NCBI GenBank assembly: GCA_035606945.1
Contig: DATNDR010000079.1
Coordinates: forward strand, 124,001-188,000
Direction of reading: 5' to 3'
Length of the DNA stretch: 64,000 nt
DNA from: GCA-003244245 sp035606945
GTDB taxonomy: Bacteria; Actinomycetota; Actinomycetes; Mycobacteriales; Pseudonocardiaceae
In this document: one piece after another, positions 49,148 through 57,095 of the stretch
Layout of the letters: each line of letters starts with the position of its first letter
Numbering within the stretch: position 1 is the first letter of the stretch
Position numbers and translations under genes: made by a program
The notes under the pieces: model-generated
What the model saw: the letters and a program-made list of their open reading frames with translations, nothing else
Told to the model about the DNA's origin: nothing
The model's database searches: none

Positions 49148-49477
49148 ATGGCAGATAAGTCGACCGTGACCGTGACCGACAAGTCGTTCGCCGACGAGGT
49201 GCTCGGCAGCGACAAGCCGGTGCTGGTGGACTTCTGGGCATCCTGGTGCGGCCCGTGCAAGATGGTGGCACCGGTGCTCGAAGAGATCGCCTCGGAGCAC
49301 GGTGAGATCATCGTCGCGAAGATGGACATCGACGCCAACCCGAGCACGCCCCGCAACTACCGGATCATGTCCATTCCCACCATGATCGTGTTCTCGGGGG
49401 GCAAGCCGGTCAAGCAGATCGTCGGCGCCAAGCCCAAGGCCGCCCTGCTGCAAGATCTGGCGGAGTACTTGGGCTGA
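49148..49477 (+). CDS. trxA: Thioredoxin
   Basis: 109-residue thioredoxin with the active site WCGPC at residues 33-37 (FWASWCGPCKMVAP) and the cis-Pro MSIPTMIVF. ATG 49148 is preceded by AGGAGAT. Operon with trxB. Confidence 0.97.
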   Translation: MADKSTVTVTDKSFADEVLGSDKPVLVDFWASWCGPCKMVAPVLEEIASEHGEIIVAKMDIDANPSTPRNYRIMSIPTMIVFSGGKPVKQIVGAKPKAALLQDLAEYLG

Positions 49478-49633
49478 CCAGCAGCTCCCTCGCACGCTGC
49501 GGCCCGCTTCACGCGCTGCAGGCAACCGATTACCCTGAGGACGCGTCTTGCACGGCGGACGGGCCACACTCGATCGCTATCCTCTCCAGTCCCGGCGTCG
49601 ATCAGTTGATCAGTCGATCAGAAGTGAGGGTGA

Positions 49634-50785
49634 ATGCAGCTTCTGCGCCGCGGCGACACCGGACCGGCGGTGGCGCAGCTCAGGGCGATGCTGATTTCGG
49701 AGGGTTTGCTCCCGCCGCCATCGGATTCGGAGCGGGCTAGTGACGGATTCGATCTCGCCCTCGAACACGCGGTGCGGGCCTTCCAGCAGCGCCGCGGCCT
49801 GATCACCGATGGCATCGTGGGGTTGGCCACCCACCAGGCGCTGTGTGACGCACGCCTGGAACTCGGCTGCCGGACGCTCAGTTACGTACTGTTTTGCCCG
49901 ATGCGTGGCGACGACGTGTGCACACTGCAGGAACGCCTGCTGGAGCTCGGCTACGACGCCTACCGCGCAGATGGCATCTTCGGCGTGCAGACCGAGATCG
50001 CGTTGCGTAGCTTCCAGCGCGACTACGGCCTGCGGGTGGACGGAATCTGCGGACCTGCCACCGTGCGCGCCCTGCGGCAGTTACAGCCCAAAGTTCGTGG
50101 TGGTCGGCCAGTCCTGCTCCGCGAGCAGGAACTGCTGCGCCGGGCAGGTCCGGCGCTGCGCGGCAAGCGGATCGTGATCGATCCCTGCCTCGGCGATACG
50201 AACCGCGGCATCGTGGTGGACGGCGCGACCGAGGCCGACCTGATGTGGGACCTGGCCCAGCGGCTGACGGGCCGAATGGGTGCCACCGGGATGGAAACCA
50301 TGCTCTCCCGGCGTGTCGACGCCTGCCCCACCGAGGCCCAGCGCGCCGCCTTCGCCAACAACGCGGGCGCCGATCTGGTGCTGTCCCTGCACACCGACAG
50401 CCACCCCACCGCACTGGCCCACGGCGTGGCGACGTTCCATTTCGGCACTGGCAACGGCGTGACCTCCACCGTGGGGGAGGCGCTGGCCCAATTCCTGCAA
50501 CGGGAACTGACCGCCCGCACCGGAATGCTCGACTGCCGCGCCCATCCCAAGACCTGGGAGCTGCTGCGGCTGACCCGAATGCCCGCGGTCCGCATCGAAC
50601 TGGGTTACCTGACCAACCCCGAAGACCGTCGCAAACTACTGGATCCGGCGTGTCGCGACGTGATCGCCGAGGGAATCCTGGTCGCCGTCAAGCGCCTCTA
50701 TCTCCTGGGCGAAAACGATCAGCCCACCGGTACCTTCACCTTCGCCGACCTCCTCCGTAGCGAGGTAGCCCAACCCGCCCTTTGA
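49634..50785 (+). CDS. cwlM: CwlM-type peptidoglycan amidase-like protein
   Basis: 383 aa. Two N-terminal peptidoglycan-binding repeats (GDTGPAVAQLRAMLISEG and GDDVCTLQERLLELGYD), then an amidase_3 domain (RIVIDPCLGDTNRGIVVDGA, LVLSLHTDSHPTALAHGVA). The position after trxA matches CwlM of mycobacteria, a cytoplasmic regulator of MurA rather than a secreted amidase; there is no signal peptide here either. The usual zinc HxH-type first ligand is replaced (DPCLGD), in line with a regulatory role. Confidence 0.88.
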   Translation: MQLLRRGDTGPAVAQLRAMLISEGLLPPPSDSERASDGFDLALEHAVRAFQQRRGLITDGIVGLATHQALCDARLELGCRTLSYVLFCPMRGDDVCTLQERLLELGYDAYRADGIFGVQTEIALRSFQRDYGLRVDGICGPATVRALRQLQPKVRGGRPVLLREQELLRRAGPALRGKRIVIDPCLGDTNRGIVVDGATEADLMWDLAQRLTGRMGATGMETMLSRRVDACPTEAQRAAFANNAGADLVLSLHTDSHPTALAHGVATFHFGTGNGVTSTVGEALAQFLQRELTARTGMLDCRAHPKTWELLRLTRMPAVRIELGYLTNPEDRRKLLDPACRDVIAEGILVAVKRLYLLGENDQPTGTFTFADLLRSEVAQPAL

Positions 50786-50804
50786 CCACAAACCCAGAAT
50801 TTGG

Positions 50805-51467
50805 CTAGCGCAACTCGGTGTGGATCTGGTGCCAGACCAGGCAGGGAAAGCGACGGCGGCGCCTTCTCCAGCGACGGCAGGCGCGGCATCGACCCGCTGG
50901 GGTCGGCTGATGGTCCGCGAGAACTCGGCGCAGCGCGGCGATAGCACCCGGATGCTGACCGCATATTTCGAGCTCAGCAAGCGTGTCCCAGACCGATTGG
51001 ACCATGTTTCGGGCCTGCGGTCGATCAGCTGGCAAGGACACCGGCAACCGCCGAGCCGGGTGCCGTTGCCTATCCAGCTGCCGATAACGGGCGGTGCCGG
51101 TGTCGGTCAACGTCGCCCGCTGCATGCCCCACACGTCCAGCTCGGCCAGCATTACCATCCTGCCGGCACACAACACCGTGAGCGCGTCGGCGACATAGCC
51201 GGGCACTCGACGTCCACCGTCGAACCAGTGATCACCCATCTTCGCCATGCCGCCACCACTGACGCGCCGTAGCGCGATAGCGACGATCCCGTCGCCGGCC
51301 AGCCGATCTGACCAGTCCGCTGGGGCTCTCTCGCTGGATTTCCCGGGGAAAGCGACGGCCCCCGGCCGGGTGCGGGGCGGAGCACAGCCGTCGGGACCGG
51401 GGTCATAGCGCGTGCCTGCGTCCCGATCTCGGTGGCGTGATCGAGGTGCCGGCTGCGGTGCACTCAT
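50805..51467 (-). CDS. Hypothetical protein, possible winged-helix plus Cys-rich tail
   Basis: 220 aa. The middle (LTVLCAGRMVMLAELDVWGM then QRATLTDTGTARYRQL) looks like a MarR-type winged helix. The C-terminus CRACRRWRRRRRRFPCLVW resembles a short Cys-containing segment common in uncharacterised actinobacterial proteins next to XRE/DUF397 pairs. Start ATG 51467. No function known. It is divergent from the XRE gene across about 260 bp. Confidence 0.6.
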   Translation of the reverse strand: MSAPQPAPRSRHRDRDAGTRYDPGPDGCAPPRTRPGAVAFPGKSSERAPADWSDRLAGDGIVAIALRRVSGGGMAKMGDHWFDGGRRVPGYVADALTVLCAGRMVMLAELDVWGMQRATLTDTGTARYRQLDRQRHPARRLPVSLPADRPQARNMVQSVWDTLAELEICGQHPGAIAALRRVLADHQPTPAGRCRACRRWRRRRRRFPCLVWHQIHTELR

Positions 51468-51619
51468 CGCGGTGTCCTTGTCGCTCGCTAGGGAATGGCC
51501 GGACCGGCGACTCGGCGTCGGGGCATCGCCGGTCCAGCCATGACCCCTCGCGCGGTGGTGAATGCACGTTCAGGGCTGGGCGGAGTCAAGCACTGCGACA
51601 CACCTGAATGCAAGCTTTC

Positions 51620-51728
51620 AAATGATTACTTCAATCCGACTACTCGATGTGGTTAACTCATTATGAAACGAGCCCGCGAATGCTTTCATTTCGGGTGTAT
51701 GATCCCCCCACGGTGAGAGAGGTGGACG
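51620..51728 (+). promoter_or_regulatory. AT-rich promoter region of the XRE/DUF397 pair
   Basis: The most AT-rich stretch nearby (for example CTTTCAAATGATTACTTCAA and GGTTAACTCATTATGAAACG). TATGAT at about 51698-51703 is a good -10. ATGAAACGAG and CTTTCATTTCGG arms around 51662-51695 form an imperfect inverted repeat that could be the operator for the XRE protein. Confidence 0.5.
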
Positions 51729-52619
51729 ATGACCGAGGCCCTCACGACGACGGGCTCTACCGTGCCCCGCCGGCAACTCGGCCGGTATCTGCGCGACCTG
51801 CGCAACAAGTCGCGGCTCACCGTGCGCACGGCGGCAGCGCAGCTGGAGTGGTCCGAGGCCAAGATCTGGCGCATCGAGACCGGCCAGACCTCGCTGCGCA
51901 GCCTCGACGTGGAGGCGATGTGCAAGGTCTACGGCGCCCCGCAGGACATCACCGGGGCGCTGATGGGCCTGGCCAAGGAGACCAAGGCCCGCGGCTGGTG
52001 GCACTCCTACGGCGACGCCATCCCGGAGTACTTCGATGTCTACATCGGTCTGGAGGAGGCCGCGTCCCACTTCAGCTGGTACGAGTCCGAGTTGGTGCCC
52101 GGGCTGTTCCAGACCGAGGACTACGCCCGCGCGGTGATCAGGGCGGACAACCCGGGCGTGGACGACACCGAGATCGAGCGCCGGGTGCATGTCCGTCTCG
52201 CTCGCCAAGCCCTGCTGACCAGGGTGACGCATCCCCCGGCATTCGACGTGGTCCTCAACGAGGCCATCCTGCACCGCCCGGTGGGCGGCGAGCAGGCCGC
52301 GCGCGATCAGCTGAAGCGATTGAGCGAAGTGAGCGAGCTGCCTACCGTGTCGCTGCGGGTGGTGCCCTTCGGGGCCGGGCTGCATCACGGGATCATGTCC
52401 GGGACTTTCGAGCTGCTGCGGTTCCCGCTCAACGGCAACGGCCAGGACACCGAGCCGCCCACCGTCTACGTCGAAAGCTTCACCGGAGCGCTGTACTTGG
52501 ACAAACCCCACGAAGTCGCCCGCTACCAGACCGCGTTCACCAACATCTGGGAGTCCTCTCTCGACGAGCGCGCCTCTCAGGAGCTGATCACCCAAGTGAC
52601 AAGGGAGCTAGGAAAGTGA
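51729..52619 (+). CDS. XRE regulator with DUF5753 domain
   Basis: 296 aa. N-terminal HTH (LGRYLRDLRNKSRLTVRTAA through WSEAKIWRIETGQTS), then a DUF5753 ligand-like domain (FSWYESELVPGLFQTEDYAR). In Streptomyces-type genomes such genes pair with small DUF397 proteins and regulate development, antibiotics or a toxin-antitoxin-like switch. ATG 51729, stop overlaps the DUF397 gene as GTGA. Confidence 0.9.
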   Translation: MTEALTTTGSTVPRRQLGRYLRDLRNKSRLTVRTAAAQLEWSEAKIWRIETGQTSLRSLDVEAMCKVYGAPQDITGALMGLAKETKARGWWHSYGDAIPEYFDVYIGLEEAASHFSWYESELVPGLFQTEDYARAVIRADNPGVDDTEIERRVHVRLARQALLTRVTHPPAFDVVLNEAILHRPVGGEQAARDQLKRLSEVSELPTVSLRVVPFGAGLHHGIMSGTFELLRFPLNGNGQDTEPPTVYVESFTGALYLDKPHEVARYQTAFTNIWESSLDERASQELITQVTRELGK

Positions 52620-52819
52620 GCACAACTGACCTGTCCGGCGCCGCCTGGCGCAAGAGCACCCGCAGCAACGGCCAAGCGAGCTGCGTGGAGGTCGCCGATC
52701 TCGACAACGGCCACCGCGCCGTCCGGGACTCCAAGAATCCCACCGGCGCAGTACTGATCTTCACCGCGGCTGAGTGGACCGCCTTCACCGCAGACGTCCA
52801 CGGCGGCAGGTTCGACTGA
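52616..52819 (+). CDS. DUF397 domain protein
   Basis: 67 aa with the DUF397 pattern WRKSTRSNGQASCVEVADL, then AVRDSKNPTGAVLIFTAAEW. GTG 52616 overlaps the XRE stop (GTGA). Such proteins are thought to bind and control the adjacent XRE regulator. No toxin gene is adjacent. Confidence 0.9.
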   Translation: MSTTDLSGAAWRKSTRSNGQASCVEVADLDNGHRAVRDSKNPTGAVLIFTAAEWTAFTADVHGGRFD

Positions 52820-52836
52820 TCAATCCGGGCGGTCAC

Positions 52837-52868
52837 CCCCGGTAGCTCGTCGAGGCCACCGGGGTCGT
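52837..52868 (+). terminator. Likely terminator of the XRE/DUF397 pair
   Basis: CCCCGGT pairs with ACCGGGG (7-bp stem) and is followed by TCGTCTTT. It lies 17 bp after the DUF397 stop. Confidence 0.55.
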
Positions 52869-52959
52869 CTTTCGCGCGGTGAGCGCCCGGAGAACACCGC
52901 CGCGCCCCGGGCACGCCGACGAGGCACCGGCTGACCGCATTCAGCGGTTCGGTAGCTCG

Positions 52960-53589
52960 TCAGGCGGGCCGCAGGATGGGTTCGGAGGTGTGGATGGTGA
53001 CTGAGCCCAGCAGGCGTTCCAGCGCGGCTTCGACGTCTTCTTTCCAGGTCAGCGCGGTACGCAATTCCAGGCGCAGCCTGGGCCAGCGCGGATGCGCGTG
53101 CACCGTCTTGAACCCGACCTGCTGCAGGAACTCAGCGGGAACCACGCAAGTGGAGTCGTGAGTGGGCTTGGCGTCGCCGAAGGCCTCGATGGCCTTCACG
53201 CCGCGGCGGGTGAGATCCTTGGCGACCGATTGCACCAGCATCCGGCCCAGACCACCGCCGCTGAACTCCGGCAGCACCTTCAACGCGGTGAGCAGCACGG
53301 CATCGGCGCTGACCGGCGAGGTGGGAAACGCTGAAGCCCGCGGCACCGCTGCCGGGGGAGAGTAGAGCGCGTAACCGGCCGGGACATCCCCGGACATCAC
53401 GATCCGCCCGCAGGAGCCCCATTCCAGCAGCACGCTGGACACCCACGATTCCTTTTCCAGTTCGGTCTGCCCGAACTCTTCGGCCTGCTCCCGGATATGC
53501 GGCGCGAGCTCCCAGAACACGCAACGCCGGCACTTCTTGGGCAGCAGATCGAGGTTGTCCAGGGTGACGCCGACCACTCGACGTGACAA
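52960..53589 (-). CDS. GNAT-like acetyltransferase
   Basis: 209 aa from TTG 53589, chosen because AGGGAGG sits 4 nt upstream. It begins LSRRVVGVTLDNLDLLP and has CRRCVFWEL near the N-terminus, with the acetyl-CoA loop EFSGGGLGRMLVQSVAKDL. Conserved next to parAB in several actinomycetes; substrate unknown. Divergent from the aminotransferase gene. Confidence 0.8.
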   Translation of the reverse strand: MSRRVVGVTLDNLDLLPKKCRRCVFWELAPHIREQAEEFGQTELEKESWVSSVLLEWGSCGRIVMSGDVPAGYALYSPPAAVPRASAFPTSPVSADAVLLTALKVLPEFSGGGLGRMLVQSVAKDLTRRGVKAIEAFGDAKPTHDSTCVVPAEFLQQVGFKTVHAHPRWPRLRLELRTALTWKEDVEAALERLLGSVTIHTSEPILRPA

Positions 53590-53742
53590 AGGGCCTCCCT
53601 GACAAGGGGCGCTGACAATCTCCGGGCGCGAGAAACGCCTGGCGCAGCATATGCCGATGACCATCGATCAGTGAAGTCATCAGGGCGTTCTCAGCCGCGG
53701 CTCTACACTGCCAGGGGACCGTCACCGCACCGAAGGCGCCGG

Positions 53743-55074
53743 ATGAACACTGAAGGTCACGACAACCTGCCGAGCCACCGACCACCGACCCAGCGCGATC
53801 TCGACCCACATCTGCGCCGTTACGCGCAGCGCACCGCGGCGATGACCGCATCCGAGATCCGCGCGCTGTTCGCCGTCGCCAGCCGCCCTGAGGTGGTCTC
53901 ACTGGCCGGCGGCATGCCCTACCTGCCCGCATTGCCGCTGGACTCGCTAGCCGACGAGCTCGCCCAGATGATCACCGCTGACGGGATGGTGGCGCTGCAG
54001 TACGGCTCGGCGCAGGGCACCGCGGAGCTTCGCGGGCAGATCTGCGAGGTCATGGCGCTGGAGGGGATCCGGGCCCATGCCGACGACGTCACGGTCACCG
54101 TCGGTTCGCAGATGGCGCTGGACATGGTGACCCGGATTTTCTGCGATCCGGGGGACGTGGTGCTCGCCGAGGCGCCGTCCTATGTCGGCGCGCTGACCAC
54201 GTTCGCCTCCTACCAGGCACAGGTCGTGCAGGTGGCGATGGACGACGACGGGCTGGTGCCCGCCGAGCTGGACACGGCGCTGCGCGCCCTGCGTGCCCGG
54301 GGCCGAACGCCGAAATTCCTCTACACCATCCCAAATTTCCACAACCCAGCGGGGATCACGCTGGCCGTGCAGCGACGTGCCGAGGTATTGCAGCTGTGTG
54401 CCGAGCACCGGGTGCTGGTCATCGAGGACAACCCCTATGGCCTGCTGGGGTTTGATGGTCAGATCTATCCGGCGATGCGGGCCACGGACCCGGACAATGT
54501 GGTGTACCTGGGTTCGTTCTCCAAGACCTTCGCGCCCGGGCTTCGGGTCGGCTGGGCACTCGCCCCGCACGCGGTGCGCGAGAAGCTGGTGCTGGCCGCG
54601 GAGTCGGCCACGTTGTGCCCACCGGCGTTCACCCAGTTCGTGGTGTCGCGTTATCTGGCCCAGCATGACTGGAAAGGCCAGGTCAAAATCTATCGGGAGG
54701 TCTACCGCGAGCGCCGCGATGCCATGCTGGCCGCGCTGGACCACTATCTTCCTCCTGGATGCACCTGGACCCGCCCGACCGGTGGTTTCTACGTCTGGCT
54801 CACCGTGCCGGAAGGACTGGACACCAAGGCGATGCTGCCTCGGGCAGTGACCCAGCGGGTCGCCTACGTGCCCGGCACAGCGTTCTACGCCGACGGGCTG
54901 GGCAGCCGGCAGATGCGGCTGTCATTCTGCTACCCGACCTCGGAACGGATCGTGGAGGGCGTGCACCGGCTGGCCGCCGTGCTGGAGGGTGAGCTCGACC
55001 TGCAGCGCACGTTCGGTAGCGTGCGTCCACGCACGGTGTTCGGTCCGCAATCCCCGTCCCCGGACACCGCCTAG
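53743..55074 (+). CDS. PLP-dependent aminotransferase (fold type I, MocR/KAT-like)
   Basis: 443 aa. The conserved core is SLAGGMPYLPALPLDSLADE, YGSAQGTAELRGQI, PNFHNPAGITLAV and the PLP lysine region GSFSKTFAPGLRVGWALAP. No HTH is fused, so it is an aminotransferase rather than a MocR regulator; substrates of such enzymes include 2-aminoadipate and aromatic amino acids. ATG 53743. Possibly in an operon with the following ligase gene, from which it is separated by a repeat unit. Confidence 0.88.
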   Translation: MNTEGHDNLPSHRPPTQRDLDPHLRRYAQRTAAMTASEIRALFAVASRPEVVSLAGGMPYLPALPLDSLADELAQMITADGMVALQYGSAQGTAELRGQICEVMALEGIRAHADDVTVTVGSQMALDMVTRIFCDPGDVVLAEAPSYVGALTTFASYQAQVVQVAMDDDGLVPAELDTALRALRARGRTPKFLYTIPNFHNPAGITLAVQRRAEVLQLCAEHRVLVIEDNPYGLLGFDGQIYPAMRATDPDNVVYLGSFSKTFAPGLRVGWALAPHAVREKLVLAAESATLCPPAFTQFVVSRYLAQHDWKGQVKIYREVYRERRDAMLAALDHYLPPGCTWTRPTGGFYVWLTVPEGLDTKAMLPRAVTQRVAYVPGTAFYADGLGSRQMRLSFCYPTSERIVEGVHRLAAVLEGELDLQRTFGSVRPRTVFGPQSPSPDTA

Positions 55075-55098
55075 GCCCGACATGGAGACATATCGGGG
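55075..55098. repeat. Solitary 24-bp repeat unit, locus 6
   Basis: A single unit (GCCCGACATG, GAGA, CATATCGGGG) begins one base after the aminotransferase stop. It shows that the unit can exist without its partner and spacer. Confidence 0.88.
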
Positions 55099-55122
55099 GG
55101 ATCGGGGGGAAAGGAGCGGGCG

Positions 55123-56073
55123 GTGAGTGATCGTACGGTGGCGGTGTTGGCTGGTGGGCTGTCGCACGAGCGGGACGTGTCGCTGCGCTCGGGGCGCAGG
55201 CTGTCCAGTGCGTTGCGGGACTGCGGTCTGCACGTGGAGGAGTGGGATGTCGACGCCACCTTGATCGGCCGGCTGACCCGCAGCCGGCCGGACGCCGTGG
55301 TGGTGGCGCTGCATGGTGGAGCCGGCGAGAACGGTGCCGTGCAGTCAGTGCTGGAGATGTTGCGGTTCCCCTACGTGGGTGCCGATCCGCGGGCCTGCCG
55401 CCGGGCCTGGGATAAGCCGACCGCCAAGGACGAACTGGCCCGGGCCGGCCTGAGCACCCCGGATTGGATCGCGCTGCCGCATGCCACGTTCCGCGATCTC
55501 GGACCGCAGGATGTGCTCGACGCACTGGTCGACCGGCTCGGACTGCCGCTGATCTTCAAGCCACCGCAGGGTGGCTCCGCGCTCGGCGTCCACGTGGTAC
55601 GCGAGATGTCCGAGGTACCGGGGGCCATCGTGGGTTGCCTGGCCTACGGCGACACCGTGCTGGCCGAACGTTTCGTCGAAGGGGTCGAGGTCGCGGTCAC
55701 GGTACTGGAAGACCTGGACGGCCGGCCGCGTGCGTTGCCGGCTGTGGAGATCGAGGCCACGTCGGGTTTGTATGACTACGCGGCCCGCTACACCGCCGGC
55801 CTGGCTACCTTCCACGCACCGGCCCGGCTCGACGACGCCGCGACGGCCGCGGTCGCCGACCTCGCCGTGAACGCACATCGGCTGCTCGGGCTGCGCGACG
55901 TGTCCCGCACCGACGCGGTGGTCACCCCCGACGGGGTGGCCCAGTTCCTGGAAGTCAACGTCGCCCCCGGCCTCACCGAGACGTCCCTGCTGCCGATGGC
56001 GATCGAATCCACCGGTGCACATCTAGGCAGCGTCTACGCCACCCTCATCGAGCGCGCCCTCTCCCGCGCCTAA
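55123..56073 (+). CDS. D-alanine--D-alanine ligase family ATP-grasp protein
   Basis: 316 aa. The N-terminal VLAGGLSHERDVSLRSGRRL, then VVALHGGAGENG, the ATP-grasp LIFKPPQGGSALGVHVV and the metal site QFLEVNVAPGLTE are Ddl-like. Ddl proper of this lineage is usually elsewhere, so this is probably the origin-linked paralogue; the ligated substrates are uncertain. GTG 55123. Confidence 0.85.
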   Translation: MSDRTVAVLAGGLSHERDVSLRSGRRLSSALRDCGLHVEEWDVDATLIGRLTRSRPDAVVVALHGGAGENGAVQSVLEMLRFPYVGADPRACRRAWDKPTAKDELARAGLSTPDWIALPHATFRDLGPQDVLDALVDRLGLPLIFKPPQGGSALGVHVVREMSEVPGAIVGCLAYGDTVLAERFVEGVEVAVTVLEDLDGRPRALPAVEIEATSGLYDYAARYTAGLATFHAPARLDDAATAAVADLAVNAHRLLGLRDVSRTDAVVTPDGVAQFLEVNVAPGLTETSLLPMAIESTGAHLGSVYATLIERALSRA

Positions 56074-56087
56074 CCCACCCCTCCGCA

Positions 56088-56153
56088 GCCCGACATGGAG
56101 ACATATCGGGGTTACCGGCCATCTCCTGACCCCGATATGTCTCCATGTCGGGT
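56088..56153. repeat. 66-bp composite repeat, locus 7 (inverted units)
   Basis: Units 56088-56111 and 56130-56153 around an 18-nt spacer. It lies 14 bp after the ligase stop. The parB frame ends in the spacer, so the right unit encodes ParB residues. Confidence 0.92.
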
Positions 56154-57095
56154 GATCATGAGGTCGGTGATGCGTTCGAGGTCTTCTAGGGAGCCGAACT
56201 CGACGATGATACGGCCTTTGCGGCGGCCCAGTTCAACCTTCACTCGGGTATCGAAGGTGTCGGACAGGCTTTCCGCGAGATGTTGCAGGCCTGGCGCCCG
56301 CATCAGGCGTGACGCCGCCGATTTGGCCGGGGCCTTCACGGGCTCAGAACGGCTGAGCGTGACCGCTTCCTCGGTGGCGCGCACCGAGAGTCCTTCGGCG
56401 ACGATCCGCGCCGCGAGCTCTTCCTGGGCGATCGGCTGGTCGAGACTGAGCAGTGCGCGGGCATGCCCAGCGGATAGCACTCCGACCGCAACCCGGCGCT
56501 GCACCGCGACCGGCAGCTTGAGCAGCCTGATGGTGTTGGTGATGACCGGGCGGCTGCGCCCGATACGAGACGCCAGCTGCTCGTGCGTCACCCCGAAGTC
56601 ATCCAGCAGCTGCTGGTAGGCGGCCGCCTCTTCCAGCGGGTTGAGCTGGACCCGATGGATGTTCTCGAGCAACGCATCACGCAGCATCGCTTCATCCGCG
56701 GTGCTGCGCACGATCGCCGGAATGCAGTCCAGGTCAGCCTGCTGCGCCGCACGCCACCGCCGCTCGCCCATGACCAGCTCGTACAGACCACCGTCTAACG
56801 GCCGGACCACGATCGGCTGCAGCAGCCCGAATTCCCTGATCGAGTGCGCGAGCTCCGCGAGGGTTTCGTCGTCGAACACCTGGCGTGGTTGCCGGGGGTT
56901 GGGCACGATGGCCGCGATAGGCACCTCTTGATAGACCGCTCCGGCGATCCGATCGGCTGGGGCACCTGTCAGCCGGGCTGAATCGCTCATTCCGGTCTCT
57001 ACCGGTGCGGTGGGAATCAAGGCGGCCAGACCACGCCCGAGCCCGCCCTTGCGCTGGATGGCCGAGCTCTGCGACAACGCGCTGCCGGTGGACAT
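56112..57095 (-). CDS. parB: Chromosome partitioning protein ParB, repeat-encoded tail
   Basis: CTP-dependent parS-binding clamp, 327 aa. ParA-interacting N-terminus (KGGLGRGLAALIP), the CTPase motif GERRWRAAQQ, the ENIHRVQLNPLEEAAAY block and an HTH (HEQLASRIGRSRPVITNTI). The C-terminal dimerisation domain ends LEDLERITDLMI, after which the last 13 residues (TRHGDISGSGDGR) come from the repeat. The start overlaps the parA stop (TGATG). Confidence 0.95.
   Translation of the reverse strand: MSTGSALSQSSAIQRKGGLGRGLAALIPTAPVETGMSDSARLTGAPADRIAGAVYQEVPIAAIVPNPRQPRQVFDDETLAELAHSIREFGLLQPIVVRPLDGGLYELVMGERRWRAAQQADLDCIPAIVRSTADEAMLRDALLENIHRVQLNPLEEAAAYQQLLDDFGVTHEQLASRIGRSRPVITNTIRLLKLPVAVQRRVAVGVLSAGHARALLSLDQPIAQEELAARIVAEGLSVRATEEAVTLSRSEPVKAPAKSAASRLMRAPGLQHLAESLSDTFDTRVKVELGRRKGRIIVEFGSLEDLERITDLMITRHGDISGSGDGR

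Noticed and set aside
18768..56153. The recurring 24-bp units could be CRISPR repeats
   Set aside because: Only one or two units occur per locus, the loci are thousands of bases apart, the spacers are similar to each other and no cas gene is present.
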